DNA of 8,379 bases from Candidatus Cloacimonadota bacterium (GTDB lineage: Bacteria; Cloacimonadota; Cloacimonadia; Cloacimonadales; Cloacimonadaceae): contig JALOBM010000081.1 in assembly GCA_023228285.1 (NCBI GenBank), positions 1 to 8,379 on the forward strand, given 5' to 3'. This document shows positions 1-6,097 of the stretch, in pieces. Every line of letters starts with the position of its first letter. Within the stretch, counting starts at the first letter, position 1. The notes below the pieces were generated by a model, which saw nothing but the letters and a program-made list of their open reading frames with translations, had not been told where the DNA came from and searched no databases. The translations under genes were made by a program, and so were the position numbers.

Positions 1-1
1 C

Positions 2-55
2 GCTTGGAACCATCTCGACCTGCTTTTCTCTAAGAACACAAGGAAAGTAGCATAA
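2..55 (+). CDS. Possible C-terminal tail of an upstream gene (partial)
   Basis: All three forward frames are open at the left edge, and this one stays open longest: 17 codons ending in TAA at 53-55, with the tail ...FSKNTRKVA. It could be the end of a gene whose body lies outside the window. The other two frames stop at 31-33 and 48-50. Nothing in so few residues identifies a family, so this is only a note that coding may enter from the left. The sequence to the left would decide which frame, if any, is real. Confidence 0.25.
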   Translation, partial: AWNHLDLLFSKNTRKVA

Positions 56-114
56 TGAAGTGGGAGGTATTGAACAGTCTCATGGGGGAATGCCAGAAAA
101 CTTGGTTTTTTCTC

Positions 115-143
115 TTGACATAAAACCTAAGGTCATGAATTTG
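115..143 (+). promoter_or_regulatory. Candidate promoter for the HU operon
   Basis: A perfect TTGACA hexamer lies at 115-120. No good TATAAT follows at 16-18 bases; the best-placed hexamer is the poor AATTTG at 138-143. The same stretch, TGAATTTG at 136-143, resembles the TAnnTTTG minus-7 element of Bacteroidota promoters with one mismatch. The rest of 124-197 is AT-rich and has no other feature I can name. The TTGACA box is seen directly; its use as a promoter is inferred from its place about 90 bases upstream of the HU start. Confidence 0.35.
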
Positions 144-210
144 AGTGCATTATTACATTTATGCGATATCAATACGATAGGACATAGGAAGAACTTCAAG
201 GAGTACAAAC

Positions 211-501
211 ATGACAAAAGCTGATCTTGTAAAGGAAATATCGGAAAATACCGGTATCATCCGTAAGGACGTTGCCGTGGTGGTTGATGCCCTATTCCAG
301 GGAATCAAGGACCTTTTGGCCGCTGGTCATCACATTGAGATTCGTGGTTTTGGCACCTTCCGTCTCAAAACCCGTAAACCCCGCGTGGGCCGCAATCCCA
401 AGACCGATGAAAAAGTACCTGTACCGGAACGTACCGTTCCCACCTTCAAATTTTCGCGTGAGTTCAAAAACAGCGTAGTTGACCTCAAAATCAAGAACTA
501 G
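211..501 (+). CDS. HU/IHF-family nucleoid DNA-binding protein
   Basis: A 96-residue histone-like protein that bends and compacts DNA as a dimer. The family is clear along the whole length: the N-terminal helical dimerisation part (1-43), the GFGTF turn (46-50), then the beta-arm with GRNPKT (60-65), whose proline (63) intercalates between base pairs at the kink, and the return strand ending in VPTFKFSREFK (76-86). The length is typical (90-99). AAGGAG at 198-203 lies seven bases before the ATG and fixes the start. HU and the IHF subunits cannot be told apart reliably from this sequence alone; the acidic and valine-rich region around residues 21-26 and the short C-terminal tail are compatible with either. 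The stop codon overlaps the ribosome-binding site of the tiny gene that follows, so the two are co-transcribed and probably coupled. Confidence 0.95.
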   Translation: MTKADLVKEISENTGIIRKDVAVVVDALFQGIKDLLAAGHHIEIRGFGTFRLKTRKPRVGRNPKTDEKVPVPERTVPTFKFSREFKNSVVDLKIKN

Positions 502-506
502 GGAGG
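501..506 (+). promoter_or_regulatory. Ribosome-binding site of the tiny basic-protein gene
   Basis: GGGAGG overlaps the last base of the HU stop codon (499-501) and ends four bases before the ATG at 511. It is one of the strongest Shine-Dalgarno matches in the window and is the main non-homology evidence that the very short reading frame behind it is translated. Confidence 0.7.
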
Positions 507-510
507 CAAT

Positions 511-603
511 ATGCCTTGCGGAAAGAAGAAGAAACGTCATAAAATCGCCACTCACAAGCGGAAAAAACGCTTGCGCAAGAATCGTCATAAAAAGAACAAA
601 TAA
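511..603 (+). CDS. Tiny COX24/bS22-like basic ribosomal protein
   Basis: This encodes 30 residues beginning MPCGKKKKRH and ending RLRKNRHKKNK. Seventeen of the 30 are Lys or Arg and three are His; there is no acidic residue. Composition and pattern match the AURKAIP1/COX24 domain, whose members include the mitochondrial ribosomal protein mS38 and the roughly 33-residue mycobacterial bS22. Very similar 30-mers are common in Bacteroidota genomes, usually labelled hypothetical or COX24-domain. By that relationship it probably binds rRNA in the small ribosomal subunit; this is inferred from the family. The gene has a strong ribosome-binding site, lies nine bases behind the HU stop codon and is followed nine bases later by a strong terminator, so it is the last gene of a two-gene operon. 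It is short enough to be missed by most gene callers. The assignment as a real gene is firm; the exact ribosomal name is less so. Confidence 0.85.
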   Translation: MPCGKKKKRHKIATHKRKKRLRKNRHKKNK

Positions 604-612
604 GGTATAATG

Positions 613-639
613 GGCCGTTTCGATTGAGACGGCCTTTTT
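613..639 (+). terminator. Intrinsic terminator of the HU operon
   Basis: A nine-pair stem is formed by GGCCGTTTC (613-621) and GAGACGGCC (626-634) with loop GATT; one pair is a G-T wobble and the rest are Watson-Crick. It is followed at once by five T residues (635-639) and then ATTT. This is a textbook Rho-independent terminator starting nine bases after the stop codon of the tiny ribosomal-type gene. Confidence 0.93.
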
Positions 640-687
640 ATTTGGGCAGTTTACCAATATATTGAGTCTGGCATTGGAAATTTCAGA

Positions 688-719
688 TTGACATTTTTTC
701 GCAATACTTTAGTTATGTT
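688..719 (+). promoter_or_regulatory. Candidate promoter for the glycosylase gene
   Basis: A perfect TTGACA at 688-693 follows the terminator of the preceding operon and lies about 55 bases before the glycosylase start. The minus-10 match is uncertain: TAGTTA at 710-715 (spacer 16) or TATGTT at 714-719 (spacer 20), the latter extending into TATGTTTA, which resembles TAnnTTTG with one mismatch. Position after a terminator and before a start makes a promoter here likely; the exact minus-10 is not settled. Confidence 0.4.
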
Positions 720-747
720 TACAAAGTAATATTAGGAATAAAAATAA

Positions 748-1416
748 ATGCTGGAACGTCAAAATCACCCCTTTCAGCCCTATATTCCCACAGATGCCCT
801 GGCCCTGATAATCGGCACAGCACCTCCGTGGCAGTTTTGTGTGGAGGATCAAGGGAACCTGCGAGAGGGTGAAATAGCCTTTTTCTACGGCTCCATCCAC
901 AATCTGTTTTGGTACATTATAAAAGCGGTCTTCGAACCGGACAATCCCCGCTGGCCGAGGACGCAGTTACAGTGCGAGAACTTCCTGAAGCGGCAGCGTC
1001 TGGCTGTGGGAGATATCCTGCAAAGCTTTGTCCGCCAAGACCGTAAAGCATCGGACGATCATCTCTCGGAATTCACTTTCAACCGGGGATTGCTTTCAAA
1101 GCTGCAGTCTTCATCTCACAGCATTCGATACCTGTATTTTACCAGCCATTTCGCCCATGAGCTATTTCTGAAAGCGCTGAAGAAGCATAGATACATATAT
1201 CGGATTCATGGAGAAGACAGGCAAAACAAAAGCTACTTGATTACTCTGCAAAAGAAACACAAAACCTATCAATACACCTGCTACATATTGAATTCCCCGT
1301 CTCCCCGCATCAACAGATCTCTAGCGGAGATGATCGCGGATTACAGCCAGAAGTTTGCAGCCATCAAAACTAATAATGAGATCGCAAAGTGCGAAGAGAC
1401 GCCAAAGACTTACTGA
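748..1416 (+). CDS. Uracil-DNA-glycosylase-superfamily protein (Mug/HDG-like)
   Basis: A 222-residue protein that looks like a monofunctional DNA glycosylase removing deaminated bases (uracil, hypoxanthine or xanthine) at the first step of base-excision repair. Superfamily marks occur in the right order: HPFQPYIP near the start, motif I IIGTAPPWQF (21-30), then FYGSIHNLFW (46-55), which matches the N-x-F-W signature of Mug and hypoxanthine-DNA-glycosylase groups, GDILQS (88-93), and motif II NSPSPRINRS (182-191), resembling the SPSP/HPSPRN loop that enters the minor groove. Motif I has Ala-Pro-Pro where many relatives have a Pro-Gly, so substrate is uncertain. AGGAA about nine bases upstream supports the ATG at 748. 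The last 30 residues are polar, lysine-rich and probably a flexible tail. It stands behind its own candidate promoter; 148 bases separate it from the next gene. Superfamily fairly sure, specificity unknown. Confidence 0.75.
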   Translation: MLERQNHPFQPYIPTDALALIIGTAPPWQFCVEDQGNLREGEIAFFYGSIHNLFWYIIKAVFEPDNPRWPRTQLQCENFLKRQRLAVGDILQSFVRQDRKASDDHLSEFTFNRGLLSKLQSSSHSIRYLYFTSHFAHELFLKALKKHRYIYRIHGEDRQNKSYLITLQKKHKTYQYTCYILNSPSPRINRSLAEMIADYSQKFAAIKTNNEIAKCEETPKTY

Positions 1417-1553
1417 TGCTTTGCCGCGGGTATCGCATCAATTATCAGAGAAAGGATAGATGAATCTGCCCGGATATTGCCTATGATTGTGTTTAGTTCT
1501 GATACCACAATCACTATTGCGGGCAAGAACGATATACATGGATCAGATTGATG

Positions 1554-1561
1554 AAGGAAAG
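1554..1561 (+). promoter_or_regulatory. Ribosome-binding site deciding the acetyltransferase start
   Basis: AAGGAAAG ends shortly before the ATG at 1565, with six bases between AAGGA and the start. The earlier in-frame ATGs at 1487 and 1538 have no comparable site, and the later one at 1622 has only a weak GAAAGA. This favours 1565 as the start. Confidence 0.6.
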
Positions 1562-1564
1562 ATC

Positions 1565-2179
1565 ATGATAGAACCAAGAGAGGCGCCGGATTCGAAAAAT
1601 TATTGGGACCCTGAAAGATCTATGATCATCAGAAAGGTAAAAGAAGAAGACCTCGCCGCTATCGCCAGATGCCACATCCAGAGCTGGCGAGAGACATATC
1701 CCGGCATCATGCCCAAAGAAAAGCTCGATGCTCTAAATATCCCTGCAAGCATGCGTAATTGGCAATATACCCTGGATCAGAGACAGGTATTCCTGGTAGC
1801 TACAGTATCCGGCACAGTGTGCGGGTTTGCATCAGGGGGTGAAAACCGTAGTAATCCGGATAGCGAAACTGGCATTGGGGATACTTGCAGTGCAGAATTG
1901 GGTGCCTTGTATCTATTAAAAAAGCACCAGGGATTGGGGATCGGAAGGGCGCTATTTGACGGCTTCTGCAAAGAAGTATTGGATCGCGGTCATCACAGTA
2001 TGGTGGTATGGGTGGCCGAAAAGAATATTTCTTGCGGATTTTACGCTCATATGGGCGGTGAGCAGGTGGATAGGAAGATATTGAAAGTAATCATTACTGA
2101 TGTCCCTGTCATCGCTTACCGCTATTCGTACGAGCTTTTGCAACAGCATGCCGCAAATGCACAACTCAGCCTTGATTGA
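1565..2179 (+). CDS. GNAT-family N-acetyltransferase
   Basis: A 204-residue protein of the Gcn5-related acetyltransferase family, which moves an acetyl group from acetyl-CoA to an amine on a small molecule or protein. After a 19-residue polar leader, the domain opens with MIIRKVKEEDLAAIARCH (beta-1 and alpha-1), continues with SWRETYPGIMP, a motif usual in this subgroup, and reaches the acetyl-CoA site: AELGALYLLKKHQGLGIGRAL, whose Q-x-x-G-x-G loop (HQGLGIG) grips the pyrophosphate. The region ISCGFYAHMGGEQ supplies the motif B tyrosine that commonly acts as the general acid. The frame stays open back to 1487, but the ribosome-binding site at 1554-1561 argues for 1565; 1622, exactly at the domain edge, is the other possibility. 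The substrate cannot be read from sequence. Its 3' end overlaps the start of the following kinase-like gene, suggesting coupled expression and a related job. Confidence 0.85.
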   Translation: MIEPREAPDSKNYWDPERSMIIRKVKEEDLAAIARCHIQSWRETYPGIMPKEKLDALNIPASMRNWQYTLDQRQVFLVATVSGTVCGFASGGENRSNPDSETGIGDTCSAELGALYLLKKHQGLGIGRALFDGFCKEVLDRGHHSMVVWVAEKNISCGFYAHMGGEQVDRKILKVIITDVPVIAYRYSYELLQQHAANAQLSLD

Positions 2180-2675
2180 TAAGCCTGTTTTGATCCTGAT
2201 AGGCGGAGCACCGGGTGTGGGAAAAACCACCCTGGCGGCTTCACTGAACCAGGTTCTGCCCAGCAGCGTTTGGCTGGATGGAGACGATCTCTGGCGCATG
2301 GATCCCTTCATTGTGAATGATGCTACAAAAAAAATGGTACTACGGCACATCAGCTATGTACTGTCGTCTTTGCTTAGAGAGGATTTTCAGTATGTGATCT
2401 TCTCGTGGGTGATGCATGAAAAGAGCATTCGGAAGCAGGTGCTATCTTCACTGGATACAGATTGTTATCGCCTGATAAATATATGCCTTACCTGCAGCGA
2501 CAGGGAACTGCTGAAACGCATTACTGCATCACCTGCAAAACGAAATACTGAGCTTGCTCTTGACCGGCTTGCGACATCTATTGCAGAGTATCCCAACAAC
2601 CTGGATACCACGTCGATGAGCCCACAAGAAGTTTTGGAACATGCCCAAAACCTGATTGGCACAATAGCTTTGTAA
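2157..2675 (+). CDS. P-loop kinase-like protein (AAA_33 / small-molecule kinase type)
   Basis: About 172 residues with a clear Walker A motif GAPGVGKT (17-24) directly after a hydrophobic strand VLILIG, as in small nucleoside, shikimate and antibiotic phosphotransferases. WLDGDDLWRMD (39-49) fits the second, acidic active-site segment. Further along, YVIFSWVMHE (79-88) and INICLTCSDRELLKR (107-121) are the core strands of this fold, and LDTTSMSPQEV (149-159) is the usual last segment. It probably phosphorylates a small substrate with ATP, but none can be named. The frame opens at 2100, yet nothing before the P-loop strand looks conserved. ATGs at 2148 and 2157 or a TTG at 2172 are possible, none with a good ribosome-binding site; I chose 2157. 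The gene overlaps the acetyltransferase by 23 bases, so translation is likely coupled. Function is open. Confidence 0.75.
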   Translation: MHNSALIDKPVLILIGGAPGVGKTTLAASLNQVLPSSVWLDGDDLWRMDPFIVNDATKKMVLRHISYVLSSLLREDFQYVIFSWVMHEKSIRKQVLSSLDTDCYRLINICLTCSDRELLKRITASPAKRNTELALDRLATSIAEYPNNLDTTSMSPQEVLEHAQNLIGTIAL

Positions 2676-2694
2676 GTAGATATACCTGATAGCC

Positions 2695-3180
2695 TTATCC
2701 ACAAGTGGATTTGTCCGGGAATTTGATGCGAAGGCAATCCCGATATAAGGGCAACCTGTACCGGTAAGATGCCCATAACTCCGCATCACTCTTGTCTTTA
2801 CAAAAGTCTGCAGGAGATTGATGGATTCGATGTAGAAGGACATCCCAGGCAGGAGCAAGCCACAATACACTTTTAGACCTCAGAAAATCTCGATTCTCGG
2901 TCATTTCCACAACTCCTCCCCCGCAAGCTATCAATCCACTGTAGCTATAAACTGAAGAGAGGGATCCGGCATCATACTCACCGGTCCCTCTCAATATCTC
3001 GCTTTCCTTCTCACGAAAAGAAAGCCATCCATTTTTTGTTACATAATCGCTAATGCTCTGTCCCTGCTTTGCACAAAACAGGTCATCGGTATCCCAGGCA
3101 GGTATTTTCCAAGACACAGACAGCTTCCGTGCCAAAGTGCTCTTCCCCGCACCACTGAAACCGATTATGTATAACAGCAT
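2695..3180 (-). CDS. aroK: Shikimate kinase
   Basis: A cytoplasmic enzyme that phosphorylates the 3-hydroxyl of shikimate with ATP, fifth step towards chorismate and the aromatic amino acids. The 161 residues show the family marks in order: Walker A GFSGAGKST (7-15), WDTDDLF (29-35) with the Mg- and shikimate-binding aspartates, W-L-S-FREKE (52-59) with the substrate arginine at 56, ACGGGVV (85-91), and the lid and adenine region ending YRYRLPLYRD (139-148). The lid loop between, HQSPADF, lacks the usual RPLL signature, and the protein is at the short end for the family (about 165-175). The ATG follows the ftcD stop codon without a gap and has no good ribosome-binding site close by, so it depends on coupling to ftcD. 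It is the last gene of the - strand operon and meets the kinase-like gene tail-to-tail. Confidence 0.9.
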   Translation of the reverse strand: MLLYIIGFSGAGKSTLARKLSVSWKIPAWDTDDLFCAKQGQSISDYVTKNGWLSFREKESEILRGTGEYDAGSLSSVYSYSGLIACGGGVVEMTENRDFLRSKSVLWLAPAWDVLLHRIHQSPADFCKDKSDAELWASYRYRLPLYRDCLRIKFPDKSTCG

Positions 3181-4845
3181 CTACAATCTGGCGCTTACGT
3201 CCTTTTCAACTTTCTCACTTAATGTGCGGCACTTGTCCAGGAGTTCTTCCGCTTCTGCAAGAGTGCTTTTGCGGAAGTTTTCGTCCGTGATGCCGGAGAT
3301 ATTGATACGGATATTGAAGTATGCGGCTTTGGCTGCAGCAAGACCAACTAAAGCTGCTACGCCAGCATCGGAGAGTGCGTTCACGTTTCCGATCTGGCAT
3401 ACTTTATCTGCCAACTGAATTGCTTCCAGAGAAATCCTCAGACTTTCCAGGGGAGCGATGATGGCACCTTGAGTGCATTTCTCGATCTGTTGATCCCGAT
3501 AGGCAATCTCTTCATCCGTCTTTTTGGGCAGGCGCATAGCATCCATCATGGCATAGAAGGCATTGGTATCCACATCTATACAGTGCATGGCGCGTTCTTT
3601 GATGCTCTGACCCAAGGGGGCATATTCCAGGGCCATGTTTTGCACTTTCTCATAACCCTTTTTATCTATGGTGAGGTTTGAGACCATTGCAGAGAGTGCA
3701 CCGCTCATTGATGCGCATAGTGCGGCAACTGATCCGCCACCGGGAGCGGGAGCGTCTGTAGAAAGCAGGTCGCAAAAGCCTTCCACCGTCATTGCGCTTA
3801 GGCGATTGCTATCCTGAATCGCATACTCAATCACTTTTCTATTCAGATCAAATGGCGCTAATTCAGCCAAACCCATAGATTGGATGGCGGTTTCCATGAT
3901 CATCTTTTCGGGAATTCCGGTGGATTCGTTCATCTTGGAGAGGTAGTATTTTCCGCTTTCCAAGAGTGCTGCTTTGGGGATAAGGCCCACCAGTTCACTT
4001 CCGGTTACCTGAATTCCCATCTCACCAGCCAGTTCACGCACTTTATCCAATACTTTATGAGGAGGCGTAACCTTGTAGTTGGTAAGGTTTATGCTGATCT
4101 GAGCGCGATTGTAGCCATCGATGTACCAACCCACTGCTTTACAATGCGTAAAGAGACCGGGCTCCATAATTTTGTTACCATTCTCGTCTTTCAGCATCTT
4201 GCCGTCTTTGCTCCGTGCTGCTTTGCCGCTTTCGCGGATGGTAAGGGCTATTTCGTGGGCTTTCTTTTTGTCTCTGGTATTCAGATTGATATTGTAGGCA
4301 ATCAGGAACTCCCTGGCGGAAATGGCTGTAGCTCCGCTTTTAGCGTTGAATACATGGGGGCCAAAATCAGGTTTCCAAGATGGATCCTGGGCCTTTTGAG
4401 GCAGCGCTTCATATTCGCCGGAGCGCACATTGGCCAGGTTCTTCCATTCCGGCTTTGAAGCGGCATTTTCATAGAGATATACAGGAATTCCCAATTCATC
4501 TCCCACTCTTTCTCCCAGTTTACGTGCATATTCCACACATTCTTCCATCGTCATATCCGAGATCGGGATAAATGGGCACACATCGGTAGCGCCCATGCGG
4601 GGATGTTCACCGTGGTGTTTACTCATATCGATCAATTCAGCTGCTTTTTTGATAGCTTGAAATGCTGCTTCAACCACAGCTTCCGGTTCCCCCGCCATCG
4701 TAAAAACTGTACGGTTGGTATCGGCTCCGGGATCGACATCCAAAAGAGCTACATTCTTCACGGTTTTAATAGCCGCTGCGATGGCATCCAATACGCTTTG
4801 GTCTCTGCCTTCACTAAAATTTGGAACGCATTCCATCAATTTCAT
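3181..4845 (-). CDS. ftcD: Bifunctional glutamate formiminotransferase / formimino-THF cyclodeaminase
   Basis: A 554-residue two-domain enzyme of histidine breakdown. The N-terminal transferase moves the formimino group of N-formiminoglutamate to tetrahydrofolate, releasing glutamate; the C-terminal cyclodeaminase then releases ammonia and forms 5,10-methenyl-THF. Transferase marks are ECVPNFSEGRD (5-15), DVDPGADTNRTVFT (36-49) and KHHGEHPRMGATDVCPFIP (76-94), in which His81 corresponds to the catalytic histidine of the mammalian enzyme, up to GSELVGLIP (282-290). Cyclodeaminase marks are PAPGGGSVAALC (366-377), DVDTNAFYAMM (424-434) and GNVNALSDAGVAAL (486-499). The length matches the bifunctional animal and Bacteroidota enzyme (about 541-570), not the single-domain bacterial forms. 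GAGGT, eight bases before the ATG, supports the start. It lies four bases behind the CNNM gene and abuts aroK. No other histidine-degradation gene is in the window, so here it may mainly feed one-carbon folate pools. Confidence 0.95.
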   Translation of the reverse strand: MKLMECVPNFSEGRDQSVLDAIAAAIKTVKNVALLDVDPGADTNRTVFTMAGEPEAVVEAAFQAIKKAAELIDMSKHHGEHPRMGATDVCPFIPISDMTMEECVEYARKLGERVGDELGIPVYLYENAASKPEWKNLANVRSGEYEALPQKAQDPSWKPDFGPHVFNAKSGATAISAREFLIAYNINLNTRDKKKAHEIALTIRESGKAARSKDGKMLKDENGNKIMEPGLFTHCKAVGWYIDGYNRAQISINLTNYKVTPPHKVLDKVRELAGEMGIQVTGSELVGLIPKAALLESGKYYLSKMNESTGIPEKMIMETAIQSMGLAELAPFDLNRKVIEYAIQDSNRLSAMTVEGFCDLLSTDAPAPGGGSVAALCASMSGALSAMVSNLTIDKKGYEKVQNMALEYAPLGQSIKERAMHCIDVDTNAFYAMMDAMRLPKKTDEEIAYRDQQIEKCTQGAIIAPLESLRISLEAIQLADKVCQIGNVNALSDAGVAALVGLAAAKAAYFNIRINISGITDENFRKSTLAEAEELLDKCRTLSEKVEKDVSARL

Positions 4846-4849
4846 GGGA

Positions 4850-6097
4850 TTACCTCGTTTGTTTATGTATTTTTACTTTTACAATTTTCTTGTCTGTGGC
4901 TTGTAACACTTGGATTCGATAAGGCTCCACTGTGATAAACTGCCCTTGATTTGGTATCTTTTCCAGATGATCAAGGATGAGTCCGGCGATAGTCTCATAA
5001 TCGCCCTCGGGGAGCTCGATGCCGTAGTCATCCGCCAAGCGGTCTATTTCCACATCTGCCATGGCAATCCAGGTGTTGGCGCTGATCTGTTCCACATCCG
5101 GGATTTCATCGTCGTCATATTCGTCTTCTATCTCGCCTACGATCTCTTCCAGGATGTCTTCAATGGTTACGATACCTGCAGTTCCGCCATAAGAATCCAC
5201 GATTATCGCCATGGATTTCCTTTGAGATTGCATCTCTTTCAATAGTACATCCACGTCCATGTTTTCAGGGGCAAAGTAAGGTTCATGAACAATCTCGCCT
5301 GCTGTTACATTATCCTTAATGTCTTTTTTGAGAATATCGTAGATTATCAATACTCCGATAATGTCGTCGATGCTATTGCGATAAACAGGATAGCGGGTAA
5401 AGCCTTCGTCCCTGGCCAATTCTATCACTTCCTGGATGCTTGCGTTTTCTGCTATGGCAACTATATCAGTGCGCGGAACCATCACATTACGTGCGTCCAG
5501 CTCTTTCAGATCCAGAGCGTCCTCGATCATCTCCAATTGGGGCTGCATAGCTCCGTCTTCACTGCTTTCCGCCAAAAGAAAGCTGATGTCGTCTTTCGTA
5601 AGATAATCGTATTGATTGTTCTCAGTAAGCTTCAACAGCTTGCGCAATGCCAGATTGATGTAGCTTACAATCGCCACAAAAGGACGGAATATATAGTAGA
5701 AGAAGATTAGCAGAGGATATAAGCGGGGTACAATCCTATCGGCATGGTCTCTAAATACAGCCTTGGGTACGATCTCACCAAATATCAGGACAATGGTACC
5801 TACTACCAGTGAGGTGAAGCGCGGATCCAAAGCAGAACCCTCCATTTGGGCCACAAATAGTGTGGAAAGTGAAGATAGAATGGCATTGGCCACGTTATTG
5901 CTGATTAAAGTAGTTCCCAAAAACTTGTCCGGCATACGGATAAAACGCAATAGAGATGCATCGCGGCGACTACGGCGGGAACTGTGCTCCAGAGCAATCT
6001 GGTCGATGGAGATCAATCCGGACTCCAAACCAGAAAAGAAGAATGACATCACCAAGAAAAACAGCAGTACTACAAAGATCAACAAGCTCTGGAACAT
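4850..6097 (-). CDS. CNNM/CBS/CorC-HlyC membrane protein, predicted Mg2+/Co2+ exporter
   Basis: A 415-residue inner-membrane protein of the group often mislabelled hemolysin. Members with known function export magnesium or cobalt. The N-terminal CNNM domain (about 1-165) has a hydrophobic first helix (5-22), FSGLESGLISID (21-32), GTTLISNNVANAI (61-73), a helix at 97-115 with the conserved GEIVPK (107-112), and a further helix at 126-146. A tandem CBS pair follows, with RNVMVPRTDI (203-212), GFTRYPVY (232-239) and the hallmark DSYGGTAGIVTIEDILEEIV (301-320). An acidic linker (EIEDEYDDDEIPD) leads into the C-terminal CorC_HlyC domain (340-411). All family parts are present and in order, so it looks intact. 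Its ATG abuts the prfA stop codon; AAGG lies about 11 bases upstream inside prfA. Metal specificity is inferred from the family, not seen. Confidence 0.93.
   Translation of the reverse strand: MFQSLLIFVVLLFFLVMSFFFSGLESGLISIDQIALEHSSRRSRRDASLLRFIRMPDKFLGTTLISNNVANAILSSLSTLFVAQMEGSALDPRFTSLVVGTIVLIFGEIVPKAVFRDHADRIVPRLYPLLIFFYYIFRPFVAIVSYINLALRKLLKLTENNQYDYLTKDDISFLLAESSEDGAMQPQLEMIEDALDLKELDARNVMVPRTDIVAIAENASIQEVIELARDEGFTRYPVYRNSIDDIIGVLIIYDILKKDIKDNVTAGEIVHEPYFAPENMDVDVLLKEMQSQRKSMAIIVDSYGGTAGIVTIEDILEEIVGEIEDEYDDDEIPDVEQISANTWIAMADVEIDRLADDYGIELPEGDYETIAGLILDHLEKIPNQGQFITVEPYRIQVLQATDKKIVKVKIHKQTR

Noticed and set aside
55..123. Short + strand frame MKWEVLNSLMGECQ... of 22 codons, overlapping the possible upstream stop codon and preceded by AAGGAAAG.
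   Set aside because: The TTGACA box of the HU leader lies inside it, the composition is not distinctive and no family is recognisable. It remains only a possible leader peptide.
189..231. The same ribosome-binding-site region suggested that HU might have an alternative upstream start.
   Set aside because: No in-frame start precedes the ATG at 211 with a better site, and MTKADLVKEI is the normal family beginning.
1414..1440. TGATGC...GCATCA inverted repeat at the end of the glycosylase gene, as a possible terminator.
   Set aside because: Only six pairs with a 15-base loop and no T-run afterwards.
1460..1486. Eight-codon frame MNLPGYCL after an AAAGGA in the gap before the acetyltransferase.
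   Set aside because: Too short to assess, with only three bases between AAAGGA and the ATG; no attenuator structure follows.
2695..2703. TTATCCACA, an exact match to the DnaA-box consensus, overlapping the aroK stop codon.
   Set aside because: It is the only such match I noticed, lies mostly within coding sequence, and has no AT-rich unwinding region or further boxes around it. A single 9-base match on either strand is plausible by chance in 8.4 kb.
2697..2710. ATCCA-CAAG-TGGAT hairpin between the convergent genes, as a terminator.
   Set aside because: Five pairs only and followed by TTGTCC with no T-run; too weak to call, and it lies inside the end of aroK.
3880..4458. Long + strand open frame (192 codons) inside ftcD.
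   Set aside because: It lies antisense to a fully conserved FtcD frame, has no family features and is explained by codon bias of the opposite strand. The same applies to the other open frames antisense to prfA, the CNNM gene and yqhQ.
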